Shown: positions 47,068-55,943, counted from the stretch's first letter. The stretch: DNA of 64,000 bases from Massilia agilis (GCF_024756255.1 NZ_JANUHB010000005.1:186001-250000); one strand, 5' to 3'. Numbers and translations are program-made. The notes: a model not told the origin generated them from the sequence alone.

Positions 47068-48303
47068 ATGGACAAGCAAGTACAAGAACAACTGGCGCGC
47101 TGGATCGACCAGCACTTCGATGAAGAGGTCGCGTTCCTGCAGCAGGTGATCCGCATCCCGACCGACACGCCGCCGGGGAACAACGCGCCGCATGCGGAGG
47201 CGGTGGCCGGCATGGTCGGGGAATACGGATGGACCGCCGAAAAGCATGCGGTGCCGCCCGAGCGCGTGCACGACTACGGCATGGAAAGCATCACCAATCT
47301 CATCATCCGGCGGCGTTACGGCGCGGGCGGGCCGACCGTGGCGCTCAATGCGCATGGCGACGTGGTGCCGCCGGGGGAGGGCTGGACCAAGCCACCCTAC
47401 GGCGGCGTAATCGAGGACGGCTACATCTATGGCCGCGCAGCGGCGGTGTCCAAGTCCGACTTCGCCACCTATGTCTTTGCGGTGCGCGCGCTCGAGGCGC
47501 TGGGCGTGCCGCTCAAGGGCGCGCTCGAGCTGCACTTCACCTACGACGAGGAGTTCGGCGGCCTGCTGGGGCCGGGCTACCTGCTGGAACAGGGCCTGAC
47601 CAGGCCGGATTACGTGATCGCGGCCGGCTTCAGCTACAACATCGTCACTGCCCACAACGCCTGCCTGCAGCTGGAGATCACGGTGCATGGCAAGGCCGGG
47701 CATGGCGCAATGCCGGAAACCGCCGTGGACGCGCTGCAGGCCGCCACGCGCATCCTGAACGCGATCTACGGCCAGCTGCCGGAACTCAAGAAGATCAAGT
47801 CGAAGGTGCCGGGTATCGATTCGCCGACCATGCTGGTGGGCCGCATCGACGGCGGTACCAACACCAACGTCGTGCCGGGCAAGGTGGTGCTCAAGATGGA
47901 CCGCCGCATGATTCCCGATGAAGACCCGGCGCAGGTGGAGGCGCAGGTGCGCGCGTTGATCGAGGACGCGGTGCGGGACATGCCGGGCATTCGGCTGGAG
48001 ATCAGGCGGCTGCTGCTGTCGCACGCGCTGCGGCCGCTGCCGGGGTCGGAAAAGCTCGTGGCCAGCCTGCAGCAGCATGGACGCGAGGTGATGGGCGAGG
48101 AGATCACCGCGCAGGGTACGCCCTTGTATGCGGACGCGCGGCTGTACGGCGAGCGCGGCATTCCGGCGGTGCTGTACGGCGCCGGCCCGCGCACGGTGCC
48201 CGAGTCGAATGCCAAGAAGGCGGATGAGAAGCTGGCGCTCGACGACCTGCGCAAGGCGACCAAGGTGGTGGCGCTGACGCTGCTCGATTTTGTGGGTGGA
48301 TGA
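47068..48303 (+). CDS. M20 family metallohydrolase with unusual metal site
   Basis: 411-residue cytoplasmic hydrolase of the ArgE/DapE/CPG2 (M20) group. Metal and catalytic motifs include LNAHGDVVPPGEGW and the TYDEEFGG pair of glutamates. At the usual bridging-Asp motif (GRGAADMKGG in relatives) it reads GRAAAVSKSDF, so Val replaces the Asp, with an Asp four residues later. It is co-translated with puuD, which suggests a substrate from purine or hydantoin breakdown, but the reaction is unknown. Confidence 0.85.
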   Translation: MDKQVQEQLARWIDQHFDEEVAFLQQVIRIPTDTPPGNNAPHAEAVAGMVGEYGWTAEKHAVPPERVHDYGMESITNLIIRRRYGAGGPTVALNAHGDVVPPGEGWTKPPYGGVIEDGYIYGRAAAVSKSDFATYVFAVRALEALGVPLKGALELHFTYDEEFGGLLGPGYLLEQGLTRPDYVIAAGFSYNIVTAHNACLQLEITVHGKAGHGAMPETAVDALQAATRILNAIYGQLPELKKIKSKVPGIDSPTMLVGRIDGGTNTNVVPGKVVLKMDRRMIPDEDPAQVEAQVRALIEDAVRDMPGIRLEIRRLLLSHALRPLPGSEKLVASLQQHGREVMGEEITAQGTPLYADARLYGERGIPAVLYGAGPRTVPESNAKKADEKLALDDLRKATKVVALTLLDFVGG

Positions 48304-48310
48304 CCGCTGA

Positions 48311-48383
48311 CGTAGGGTGGGCTCTCGAGCCCACGCGGTGATACGCAGCGTGTGAACGCGTGGGCTCGAGAGCCCACCCTACC
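48311..48383. repeat. Inverted pair of GTAGGGTGGGC palindromic repeats
   Basis: Copies at 48311-48337 and 48357-48383, both with stem GGGCTC(T)CGAG.CCC type. The second supplies the TAG stop (48379-48381) of the minus-strand gene that ends here. Confidence 0.88.
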
Positions 48384-50541
48384 GGCGTGGCACGATGGCA
48401 AACTGTGGCGCGCTGCCGTAGTCGGGCTTGACGCTGCGCGCCATGAATTGCGCCCACGCTTTCCTTCCTGCCTCGCCGGCCACGTCCGCTGCGTAAGCGA
48501 GGGCCGGCTGCATGTTGGACGGGAAGCCCGTCGCCACCGACGAATAGCCGGCCATTTCGCCAACGCCCAGCTTGAGCGCAGCGGCCATCTCCGGTCCGCC
48601 GCAGGGCAGGGTAACGAAGTCGCTCTTGTGGCTCGCGCGGTAGGCCTGTCCAATGCTCTCGTAGATCGCGCTGCCGGCGCTGTCGCGCACTTTCATCGCG
48701 TAGATCGTGCCGTCCACCCAGCACGCGCCGGGGCCGACCATGCGGCCGATCGGGAAACGCGCCTTCCACTTCAGCAGCGGCGCGGCCTTATCGAAGCCGA
48801 GCTCCCATACATGGCCCACCGCCGCGGTGAAGAAGTCGTCCTGCCACGGCGCGAGCGCCGTCTGCTTGTCGTACACCAGCGCGTAGCCGTTGGTGATCAC
48901 GCCCAGCTTGTTCGCGGATGGATTGGCTGCATAGGTTGCGTTGTACCAGTCGAGATTCGAGTCGAGAAGCTGGACGAAATGGCGCTTGAGCGGGTCGTCG
49001 TCGGGCGTGATGTAGGCCGCTTCGCCCAGCGTGCGCAAGCCCCACGCCTGGCCGCGCACCTGTTCGGGCTTGAGCAGTCCCTTCGCGTTGTCGCGGTAGC
49101 CCGGGTTGGATGCGAACACGTCGTACATCGCCCAGAACTGCAGCTCTTCCAGGTAGTAGCGATCGCCCGTGACGAGATAGGGCAGGTAGGCGAACGCGGG
49201 CTGGTGCGCAACGTCGTGCACGTACGGGCTCTTGCACGCATCCGGCGCCGCGCAGGGCGGGAAGGCCTCTTGCCGGCGTGCGGCCGGGTTGAGCGTGTCG
49301 CCCGGCTTGCCGACGATCGTCATGTACGGGTAGTCGAGCAGGCTGACGGGCCGTCCTGTGCGCTTGTCGCGGTAGTGAATCGACCAGCTCCCCGCCAGGT
49401 CGGCGGTGCCAAGCGTGACCTGTCTGGCGCGCTGGTCCATGCTCAGCAAGTACATCGCCCCCCAGGCTGGCAGAAGGCCGATATCCGGGCGGCCGCCGGT
49501 CGTGGGCATGGCCTGCGCAGCGGCGCCCACGCCCATCGGCTCCGTGCGCGGCCCGGTCCACTGCGACTGCAGCGCCGCGAGCGCCGCCTCACTGATGCTC
49601 ACCGTGCGGTCGTAGTTGGGCAGGGCGCGCGTGGCGATCAGGTAGCCGGTGTCATGCCGTACGTGGACCGCCGGTGCCGCACCCCACCAGAACAGCTTGC
49701 GCCAGCGCGCGTGGTGGTAGTGGGTGAGGGCGTTCCTGGCATAGACCTCCTTGCCGCCAACCGAGACCACGGCGTCGTAGATGAAGTTGCGCGGCGACGG
49801 CTCGTAGGCCCAGTCGTTTTCAACCGTCACGTCCACCCGCGCCGCGTGCGCCGTGGGGTACCAGCGGATCGCAAAGCGTGCTGATAGATGCGGGTGGACC
49901 TGGCCGTTCGCGGTGGCCAGGGGCGCCGCCACCTCCCACTCGCTGGCGACGGGGCCGGACAGCCAGGTTGCCGGCTTTTGCGCGGCCAGCATCTTTTCAG
50001 CGGACGCGCTGTAGCGCTCACCGTCGATGACCGCGCTGACGGACGCGGTAAAGCCTTGGTCGAGCAGTTGGGCCGGGGCCGGCGGTCGGGCGGCGGCGGA
50101 TGCCTGTGACGTGGCCAGCGCCATGGCGAGCGGTTCACTCGCTTCCACGCGTGGCAGCACTGCCGAGATGACCGCATGCCGCACCGAGCCGTCGGCGTGG
50201 CGTGCCTTCACGTCCACCTGCAGCCCAACCGTGCCGCCACCGGCCAGCTTGCCGGCCAGCTGCTCGCCCGGGCGCAGCGCACCGGGTGCGAAAACCTGGC
50301 CGAACGTGACGGGCACCGGTGCTTGCGTGGTGGCGCTTTCGAACGTGACGTTGGCGATGCCGCCTGCGGGTGCGGCCGCCGCCGGGCGGGCCGGAATTGA
50401 TTTGGGGGAAGGGGCGGCGTAGCGCTCGGCCAGCACACGCTGGGGATTGAGCTTTGCGCCGGCAGGGAGCGTGACCTGCTGGCCCGCGCCTGCGGCATGA
50501 AGATGGACGACGGCGATTGAAATCAGGAGCAGGTGGCGCAT
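48379..50541 (-). CDS. Large secreted protein, possibly RIFT-barrel polysaccharide-active
   Basis: 720-residue protein with a Sec signal peptide (MRHLLLISIAVVHLHAAGAG). I do not recognise the family with certainty. Around residues 60-115 the pattern PVTFGQVFAPGAL...ARHADGSVRHAVI recalls the N-terminal RIFT barrel of PcRGLX/YetA-like rhamnogalacturonan lyases. The last 350 residues look like an alpha/alpha barrel (QFWAMYDVF, GQAWGLRTLGEAAY). A glycan-related role is therefore a tentative idea. An ATG four codons upstream (50553) is an equal start. The stop TAG is inside a palindromic repeat. Confidence 0.6.
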   Translation of the reverse strand: MRHLLLISIAVVHLHAAGAGQQVTLPAGAKLNPQRVLAERYAAPSPKSIPARPAAAAPAGGIANVTFESATTQAPVPVTFGQVFAPGALRPGEQLAGKLAGGGTVGLQVDVKARHADGSVRHAVISAVLPRVEASEPLAMALATSQASAAARPPAPAQLLDQGFTASVSAVIDGERYSASAEKMLAAQKPATWLSGPVASEWEVAAPLATANGQVHPHLSARFAIRWYPTAHAARVDVTVENDWAYEPSPRNFIYDAVVSVGGKEVYARNALTHYHHARWRKLFWWGAAPAVHVRHDTGYLIATRALPNYDRTVSISEAALAALQSQWTGPRTEPMGVGAAAQAMPTTGGRPDIGLLPAWGAMYLLSMDQRARQVTLGTADLAGSWSIHYRDKRTGRPVSLLDYPYMTIVGKPGDTLNPAARRQEAFPPCAAPDACKSPYVHDVAHQPAFAYLPYLVTGDRYYLEELQFWAMYDVFASNPGYRDNAKGLLKPEQVRGQAWGLRTLGEAAYITPDDDPLKRHFVQLLDSNLDWYNATYAANPSANKLGVITNGYALVYDKQTALAPWQDDFFTAAVGHVWELGFDKAAPLLKWKARFPIGRMVGPGACWVDGTIYAMKVRDSAGSAIYESIGQAYRASHKSDFVTLPCGGPEMAAALKLGVGEMAGYSSVATGFPSNMQPALAYAADVAGEAGRKAWAQFMARSVKPDYGSAPQFAIVPRR

Positions 50542-50621
50542 GCTGCGGCTCATCGGTTGGCGGAGCCGTGAGCTTATCTGCTGGGCCGTTTTTGCGGCGC
50601 GCCGTTCAATCGCTTGTTGGA

Positions 50622-50652
50622 CGCGTGGGCAGGAGGACCTGCCCACCCTACG
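50622..50652. repeat. Single GTAGGGTGGGC palindromic repeat
   Basis: CGCGTGGGCAGG-agga-CCTGCCCACCCTACG between the S9 peptidase terminator and the secreted-protein gene start. Confidence 0.9.
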
Positions 50653-50657
50653 CGTAC

Positions 50658-50681
50658 AAAAAAGGCGCCCGCAGGCGCCTT
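50658..50681 (-). terminator. Rho-independent terminator of the S9 peptidase gene
   Basis: Minus strand: AAGGCGCC-TGCG-GGCGCCTT followed by TTTT, starting 5 nt after the peptidase stop. Confidence 0.88.
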
Positions 50682-50686
50682 CGTGC

Positions 50687-53041
50687 TTACTGCTTGAGCG
50701 TGCGCTCGAACAGTTCGAGGATGCGGCGGTACTCGTCGTACCAGCTTTCCGGCTGCACGAAGCCGTGGCGCTCCAGCGGGTAGCTGGCCAGTTCCCACTT
50801 GTCCTTCTTCAGTTCGATCAGGCGCTGCGCCATGCGCACCGAGTCCTGGTAGAACACGTTGTCGTCCACCATGCCGTGCGCGATCAGCAGGTTGCCGCGC
50901 AGGTTCTCGGCATATTCGATCGGCGACGAGACCTTGTACGCTTCGGGGTCGATGTCCGGGGTGTTGAGGATATTGGCCGTGTAGCCGTGGTTGTAGCTGG
51001 TCCAGTCGCTCACCGGGCGCAGCGCCGCGCCCGACTTGAACACCTCCGGCGCGCGCATCAGGCCCATCAGGGTCATGAAGCCACCGTAGCTGCCGCCGTA
51101 GATGCCCACGTTCTTCGCGTCGCCCTGCTGGTGGTCCACCATCCAGTGCACGCCGTCGATGTAGTCCTCCAGCTCGGGGTGGCCCATGTTGCGGTAGATC
51201 GCCGTGCGCCACTTGCTGCCGTAACCCTTGGAGCCGCGGTAGTCCATGTCCAGCACCACGTAGCCCTTTTGTACCAGCAGGTTGTGGAACATCTGCTCGC
51301 GGAAGTAGTTGGTGTAGCGACGGTCCACGTTCTGCAGGTAGCCGGCGCCGTGCACGAACATCACGATCGGGTACTTCTTGCCGGGTTCGAGCTGGGCCGG
51401 GCGGTACAGCTTGGCCCAGATCGGGTCGCCGCCGTGGGTGGACGGCACGGCCACGAACTGCGGCATGATCCACTCGCGCGCCTTGAAGTCGGCGGTGCGG
51501 GTGTCGGTCAGCTTGACCGCGGCGCCGCCGCTGGCCGGCACGGTGGCCAGCTGCGCCGGCAGGTAGGAGGAAGAGTAGCGCACCAGCAGCTTGCGCTGGT
51601 CCGGCGAGATCGCGAAGTTCTCGACACCGCCATCAAAGGCGGTCACTTCACGCGTGGCGCCGTCCTTGCCGGACACCGAGCACACCTCGTAGGTGCCGGG
51701 CTGGGCGCGGTTGCACAGGATGTACGCGGTCGAGCCGTCCGCGGACCACTTCACTTCCGAGGCTTCCCACTTGCCCTGCGTGAGCGCGCGCGCGTGGCCG
51801 TTGGCATCGCTCGTGTACAGGTGCGAATAGCCGGTTTCTTCCGACAGGTACCACAGCGTGCGGTTGTCCGGCAGCCAGCCGAATTCGCTGTTGTCATAGT
51901 TGACCCAGGCGGGATCGGTCAGGCGGTGCACCGGCTTGAGCTTCGCTTGCGCGAAATCGACGGTGGCGATCCAGCGGTCCTTGTTGTCCACCGAACGGAT
52001 CATGATCGCCGCTTGTGCCCCGTCCTTGGTGAACTGGATCGGCTGCCCGAATTCGGACACCACGTGAACCGCGCGGTTGCCCTTCAGTGCCGGCTGCTTG
52101 TGCTCGGCGCGCAGCGCGGCCAGCGGGTCTTCCGCAATGCCGGGCAGGGTGTCGAACGACAGCTCCTGCACCTTGTTGGTGGTCAGGTCCACCAGCTTGA
52201 TGCTTTGCGAGGCCGGCATGTTGCGGCCGACGCGGGTGCGCTCGTCCTGGAATTCCTCGTAGCCCGATTCGGTCACATAGCGCGGCAGCTTGCCGATGCG
52301 GCCCTTGTCGGCGTCTTTCGGCCCGGTCACCACCAGCAGCCAGCGGCCGCTTGGCGACAGGGCGCTGCCCTGGATCGCGATCTTGTCGCCCAGGTAGATC
52401 GGCGCCGGCGCGCGGGTGGCATCGAAGCGGCGCTCTTCCTCGGCACGCGCGCGGCTGGCGTCGCGCTCGTCCTTCTGGCGCTTCAGGGTCGCGATCAGGC
52501 GCAGCTGCATGGCGCGCAGCGCGTCGTCTTCAAGCGCATTCGGGTCCTTGGCCGCACGCGGCAGCGCCACCGGCGACACCAGGCGCTCGGCACGGTGCCA
52601 GCTGTACCAGTCGTCGCCCAGGCGGAACTGCACGCTCGTTTCGTCGCTCGAGTACTGCGGCGACGTCACCGGGGTCGCGCTCTTGACGATCTGGGTCAGC
52701 GCGCCGGTCTTCAGGTCGCGCTCGAACAGGTCGCCGTTGCGCATGATGATGGCACGGGTGTGCTCGCGGTTGAACACCATGTTCTGGCTGTCGAGCTTGG
52801 GCAGCTCGCCGTCCGCCACCACGTGCGGCTTGGGCAGCGCGGCCCAGGTGTCGCGCAGCGGCGAGCCGGCGCGCTTCTGCTTGTAGTACACCTGCTTGCC
52901 GTCCCAGCTCCACCACGCCGCTTCGGTCGGGTTGCCGATCCAGTCCGGGTTGGACATCGCCTGGTCGAGGGTGATTGGCGTGCTGGCCGCCGCGGGCAGC
53001 GCGATCAGCGCGGCGGTGATGGAAAGGAGCAGTAGTCGCAT
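50687..53041 (-). CDS. S9 family (prolyl oligopeptidase-like) serine peptidase
   Basis: 784-residue exported peptidase related to dipeptidyl-peptidase IV. A signal peptide (MRLLLLSITAALIALPAAA) starts at the chosen ATG 53039-53041. A long N-terminal beta-propeller (about residues 60-520) precedes an alpha/beta-hydrolase domain with nucleophile Ser in YGGSYGGF, Asp in AHGMVDDNVF and His in LERHGF. Two charged coiled segments near residue 190 (LKRQKDERDASRARAEEERR) extend the propeller. It probably trims peptides in the periplasm. Stand-alone, with its own terminator. Confidence 0.92.
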   Translation of the reverse strand: MRLLLLSITAALIALPAAASTPITLDQAMSNPDWIGNPTEAAWWSWDGKQVYYKQKRAGSPLRDTWAALPKPHVVADGELPKLDSQNMVFNREHTRAIIMRNGDLFERDLKTGALTQIVKSATPVTSPQYSSDETSVQFRLGDDWYSWHRAERLVSPVALPRAAKDPNALEDDALRAMQLRLIATLKRQKDERDASRARAEEERRFDATRAPAPIYLGDKIAIQGSALSPSGRWLLVVTGPKDADKGRIGKLPRYVTESGYEEFQDERTRVGRNMPASQSIKLVDLTTNKVQELSFDTLPGIAEDPLAALRAEHKQPALKGNRAVHVVSEFGQPIQFTKDGAQAAIMIRSVDNKDRWIATVDFAQAKLKPVHRLTDPAWVNYDNSEFGWLPDNRTLWYLSEETGYSHLYTSDANGHARALTQGKWEASEVKWSADGSTAYILCNRAQPGTYEVCSVSGKDGATREVTAFDGGVENFAISPDQRKLLVRYSSSYLPAQLATVPASGGAAVKLTDTRTADFKAREWIMPQFVAVPSTHGGDPIWAKLYRPAQLEPGKKYPIVMFVHGAGYLQNVDRRYTNYFREQMFHNLLVQKGYVVLDMDYRGSKGYGSKWRTAIYRNMGHPELEDYIDGVHWMVDHQQGDAKNVGIYGGSYGGFMTLMGLMRAPEVFKSGAALRPVSDWTSYNHGYTANILNTPDIDPEAYKVSSPIEYAENLRGNLLIAHGMVDDNVFYQDSVRMAQRLIELKKDKWELASYPLERHGFVQPESWYDEYRRILELFERTLKQ

Positions 53042-53186
53042 CGAGATGGTCCGAGTGAGTGAACGGGAATGCTGTCTAGAAGGAAATGCGACGAGCATTC
53101 TAGCTCAGCAACACACGGGGCGGGAGGTGGCGCAAGGCTTTTCCGCCGGGGGCGATGCGCGCATGCGTAAGTACGCGCCGCCAATG

Positions 53187-53210
53187 AAAAAGCCCGGCAC
53201 GGGCCGGGCT
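53187..53210 (-). terminator. Rho-independent terminator after the small-protein pair
   Basis: Minus strand: AGCCCGGC-CCGT-GCCGGGCT then TTTT, 22 nt past the 35-residue ORF stop. Confidence 0.88.
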
Positions 53211-53232
53211 CTGTCTGGAACGCTGGTTCGCG

Positions 53233-53340
53233 TCAGGCTTGCTTGGTCACGCTCTGCGACACGCGCGGGAAGAACAGCGCGATGCGGGCGACGGTGCCGA
53301 TGACGGCGATGGCGATGGACACGTATTCGATAGCGGTCAT
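53233..53340 (-). CDS. Small single-span membrane protein, copy 1
   Basis: 35 residues, starting MTAIEYVSIAIAVIG; residues about 5-26 are one hydrophobic helix, followed by a short basic-polar tail. GAGAGGA precedes the ATG. It is a clear relative of the 36-residue ORF at 63852-63962 (shared MTAI start, then V-I/G-I-A-V and V-A-R-I/V-A). Its ATG lies 3 nt after the stop of the 84-residue gene and a good terminator follows. Function unknown. Confidence 0.7.
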   Translation of the reverse strand: MTAIEYVSIAIAVIGTVARIALFFPRVSQSVTKQA

Positions 53341-53343
53341 GAT

Positions 53344-53598
53344 TTATCCTCTCGAAGCAAAATTGCGAAGTTCGTTGGCCAGGCTGGGCGAATGCGCCTC
53401 GGCCTGGTTGGCCTGCGACAGCAGGGCGTCGCGACCCTGTTGGCGGGCGCGGGCGGCAGCCGCGTCGCGCATGGGGGCAAGCCAGCCGCCGTGGGCCGCG
53501 TACAGCTGGGCGGCGAACTCGCCAACCGTTGCCAGCAGGGCGCTGAAGTGGTGGCGCAATCCCTTGTCGTGCGCCTGGGTGATCGTTGCTGCAGACAT
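53344..53598 (-). CDS. Small helical protein of unknown function
   Basis: 84 residues, soluble and probably all helical (HHFSALLATVGEFAAQLYAAHGGWLAPMRDAAAARARQQ). Not recognised. ATG preceded by CGGAGA. The stop codon lies inside the ribosome site of the 35-residue membrane protein, so the two are likely made together. A -10-like TATACT (plus-strand 53637-53642) lies about 40 nt upstream. The end region repeats Ala/Arg residues. Confidence 0.65.
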   Translation of the reverse strand: MSAATITQAHDKGLRHHFSALLATVGEFAAQLYAAHGGWLAPMRDAAAARARQQGRDALLSQANQAEAHSPSLANELRNFASRG

Positions 53599-53794
53599 GT
53601 GATTCTCCGATGAATTACTGCGTTATGTTGCGGTGCAGTATAGATTCCCCAGAGCTATAACGAAACTTTTGGTTTGTGATAGTCAGCATAAGCGGAACGT
53701 ATACTTACGCTGCTGCAAACGGTGCCCGGCAAGGGGCGGATCAACGGAGGATTTGGCGCCCGTGGACGGGCGAAAACGGGAGGAGCGGCCGCTG
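53599..53794. other. Non-coding gap between small-protein pair and MarR-like gene
   Basis: 196 bp, partly AT-rich. Holds the likely promoter of the small-protein pair (-10 at 53637-53642, weak -35) and then GC-rich sequence up to the end of the regulator gene. No ORF of substance was seen on either strand. Confidence 0.5.
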
Positions 53795-54151
53795 TCAGCC
53801 GGCCGATTTGGTGGCCTTGAGCATGCACTGCGACAGCCGGTCGAAGTGCTGCAGCGCCGCAGGCGTGAGCTCGACCTGCTTGCGCCGGCTGTCCTCGGTG
53901 TCGGACAGCTTGATCCAGCCTTTCTCGCGCATCGACTTCAGGCGCGTGTGCACCGTGGCCGGCGCGCCCAGCTCGTGCCGGGCCATCATGTCCCGCACCG
54001 ACAGGCGCTGGTGCTCCTGGCCGGCGCGCGCGACCAGCATCAGGATGCGCTCTTCGAGCGGATCGAGGTCGGGCAGCGACGGCAAGCCGCGCACCGCCTC
54101 GGCGAGCTGGAGGAAACGCAGGAAGATGTCGGCAGGACGTGTGGTTTTCAT
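53795..54151 (-). CDS. MarR-like winged-helix regulator
   Basis: 118-residue DNA-binding protein. A winged helix spans about residues 30-105 (LSVRDMMARHELGAPATVHTRLKSMREKGWI, then the wing SDTEDSRRKQVELTP), as in MarR proteins, but it is shorter than the usual 140-150 residues. ATG 54149-54151; a TTG one codon upstream is possible. It may control the small genes just downstream or the membrane protein divergently placed 83 bp away. Confidence 0.78.
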   Translation of the reverse strand: MKTTRPADIFLRFLQLAEAVRGLPSLPDLDPLEERILMLVARAGQEHQRLSVRDMMARHELGAPATVHTRLKSMREKGWIKLSDTEDSRRKQVELTPAALQHFDRLSQCMLKATKSAG

Positions 54152-54234
54152 CAAGAGTAGGTTGCTGAAAGCGACTGCCTTACGTTAAGCTGCACGCCCA
54201 CCGCGCACAGCCGGGGTGACATTGTAACGCAGTC

Positions 54235-54786
54235 ATGTTTGTAAAGATGAGTCAGTTAAAATTGAACCTCTCGATGGCTGCCGCCACCGTCATCCTGTTC
54301 CTGTTGGCGCTGGCAGCGAACGAACTGCTGCTCTCGCGCCTTGAATTCGCCGTCGGCGTCAACTGGATCTACCTGCCCGCCGGCGTGCGCCTTCTGTGCA
54401 CGCTGTTGTTTGCCGAAGCAGGGGCGGTTGGCCTGCTGGCCGCTTCCTGGCTGGTCTCGTTTTTCTACTTCTTCCCGCATGATCCGCTGCGTGCCTTCGT
54501 CGGCGGCATCCTCGCCACCGTGGCGCCCTACGGCGTGTACCGCATCGCCCGCCACGCCTACGGCCTGCAAGCGTCGCTCACCAACCTCACGTCGATGAAC
54601 CTGCTGCAGTGCGCCCTGATGTTCTCGATCGCCAGTCCCGCACTGCACCATATGTGGTTCGCGTTCTACGAACACAAGGCCAACCTGGGCAGCAGTTTTG
54701 TCGCGATGGTCACCGGCGACCTGTCCGGCACGCTGATCGTGCTGTACGCCGCGCGCTTTGTGCTGCTGCGCGCACCGCGCGCCTAG
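54235..54786 (+). CDS. Membrane protein with MASE1-like region
   Basis: 183-residue integral membrane protein with about five helices and no cytoplasmic output domain. The segment VNWIYLPAGVRLL followed by LLAASWLVSFFYFF resembles the membrane sensor MASE1, usually joined to kinases or GGDEF domains. Starting ATGs at 54235 and 54247 are both possible; neither has a strong ribosome site. It overlaps the end of the convergent gene by 4 nt. Function unknown. Confidence 0.65.
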   Translation: MFVKMSQLKLNLSMAAATVILFLLALAANELLLSRLEFAVGVNWIYLPAGVRLLCTLLFAEAGAVGLLAASWLVSFFYFFPHDPLRAFVGGILATVAPYGVYRIARHAYGLQASLTNLTSMNLLQCALMFSIASPALHHMWFAFYEHKANLGSSFVAMVTGDLSGTLIVLYAARFVLLRAPRA

Positions 54787-55079
54787 CCGCGCCGCTGTGG
54801 CACGCCGTGCGCAGCGGCGGGCGTAGAGCGGAACTGGTCCCGCCCGTCGCCGCGCTCGCCCATACCCATCGCCAGGCACAGTCCCGCGACACAGAAGATT
54901 ACGATCGCCGTGCCGTGCTCGGGCACCAGCATGGCCGGCAGGCGGCGGCGCCAGGCCAGCGCCAGCGCCAGGAGAACCAGCAACGCGCTTCCCGTGCTGG
55001 CCAGCGCATTACCGAACAGCCAGCCGCGCACCATTTCGAGGACGAACGCTCCCACCGCCGGGTTCAACACATCCTGCAT
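54783..55079 (-). CDS. Small membrane protein, unrecognised
   Basis: 98 residues with two hydrophobic helices (about 30-48 and 58-72), separated by RRRLPAML, and a polar C-terminal tail. GGAG lies 6-9 nt upstream of the ATG. It follows the tauE/safE gene by 72 bp on the same strand and could be the last member of the sulfur/cyd operon, but the larger gap leaves this open. Confidence 0.55.
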   Translation of the reverse strand: MQDVLNPAVGAFVLEMVRGWLFGNALASTGSALLVLLALALAWRRRLPAMLVPEHGTAIVIFCVAGLCLAMGMGERGDGRDQFRSTPAAAHGVPQRRG

Positions 55080-55151
55080 CCACTGCTCCGCATATCGATA
55101 TAAATTTTGTAGCAGTGTAGCGGATGGCTCGCTTCGTTGGCAACCCGGGAA

Positions 55152-55943
55152 TCAGGCCAGTGCCGCTTTCAAGAGCATGGCCAGCGCAACGGTTCCCGCC
55201 ACGACAGCGTAACCGCGCTGCATGACCGCGCCGCCCAGCTGGTGCGCAACCGCCCGCATCACGAGCATGCCAGCCAGCGCGCCGGCGCAAAAGGGCAGGG
55301 CAACCGCCCAGTTGAAGCCGCCGGACAGTGCGCTCGTGGCCACGCCGGTGGCCGACAGCAGCGCGATCACGGCAAGCGACGTCGCCACGACCGATTGCAT
55401 TTCCAGCTCGGTGTAGGCACGCAGCGCCGGCACCATCACGAAGCCGCCGCCCACGCCCAGCAGCCCGGACAAGAGGCCAGCGACGGTGCCGGACAGCGCC
55501 AGCACGCGCGCGCAGGGCCGCGTCCAGATGAAGCGGCCGCTGGCAGGGTCGCGCACGCAGTGCCGCAGGCTGTGTTCAGTGCCGGGCGGCTTGCCGGCCT
55601 GGGTGAAACTGCGATAGGCAACGTAGGCAAGCACCAGTGCAAAGAGCACCGTGAGCATGCGGTTGTCGATGCGGTGGGCAAGCCACAGGCCAAGCGGCGA
55701 GAAGGCCGCGCCGGCCAGTGCGATCAGCAAAGCGGCCCGGTAGCGCACGATGCCGGCACGCAGGCCCAGCACCGCGCCGAGCGCCGCGGCCATGCCCACC
55801 GCGAGCAGGCCGATCGGCCCGGCGGTGGCCATGTCCAGGTGCGCGCCGAACACCAGCAGCGGCACCGCGAGGATGCCGCCGCCGGCGCCGGTCAGCGCAA
55901 GGATGGCGCCGGTCACCAGCCCCAGGAGCAGGTCGACCAGCAT
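55152..55943 (-). CDS. Sulfite exporter TauE/SafE family permease
   Basis: 263-residue inner-membrane protein of the TauE/SafE family: two halves of about four helices each with the repeated signature LTGAGGGILAVPLLV and LLGVGGGFVMVPALR. ATG 55941-55943 overlaps the ybgE stop by 1 nt. In other bacteria such permeases move sulfite or organosulfonates. Here it ends an operon that begins with a persulfide dioxygenase, whose product is sulfite, so sulfite export is the natural reading. Confidence 0.88.
   Translation of the reverse strand: MLVDLLLGLVTGAILALTGAGGGILAVPLLVFGAHLDMATAGPIGLLAVGMAAALGAVLGLRAGIVRYRAALLIALAGAAFSPLGLWLAHRIDNRMLTVLFALVLAYVAYRSFTQAGKPPGTEHSLRHCVRDPASGRFIWTRPCARVLALSGTVAGLLSGLLGVGGGFVMVPALRAYTELEMQSVVATSLAVIALLSATGVATSALSGGFNWAVALPFCAGALAGMLVMRAVAHQLGGAVMQRGYAVVAGTVALAMLLKAALA

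Noticed and set aside
50540..53035. Plus-strand ORF of 831 codons opposite the S9 peptidase
   Set aside because: Composition is typical of an antisense frame; the minus strand carries a signal peptide, catalytic triad and terminator.
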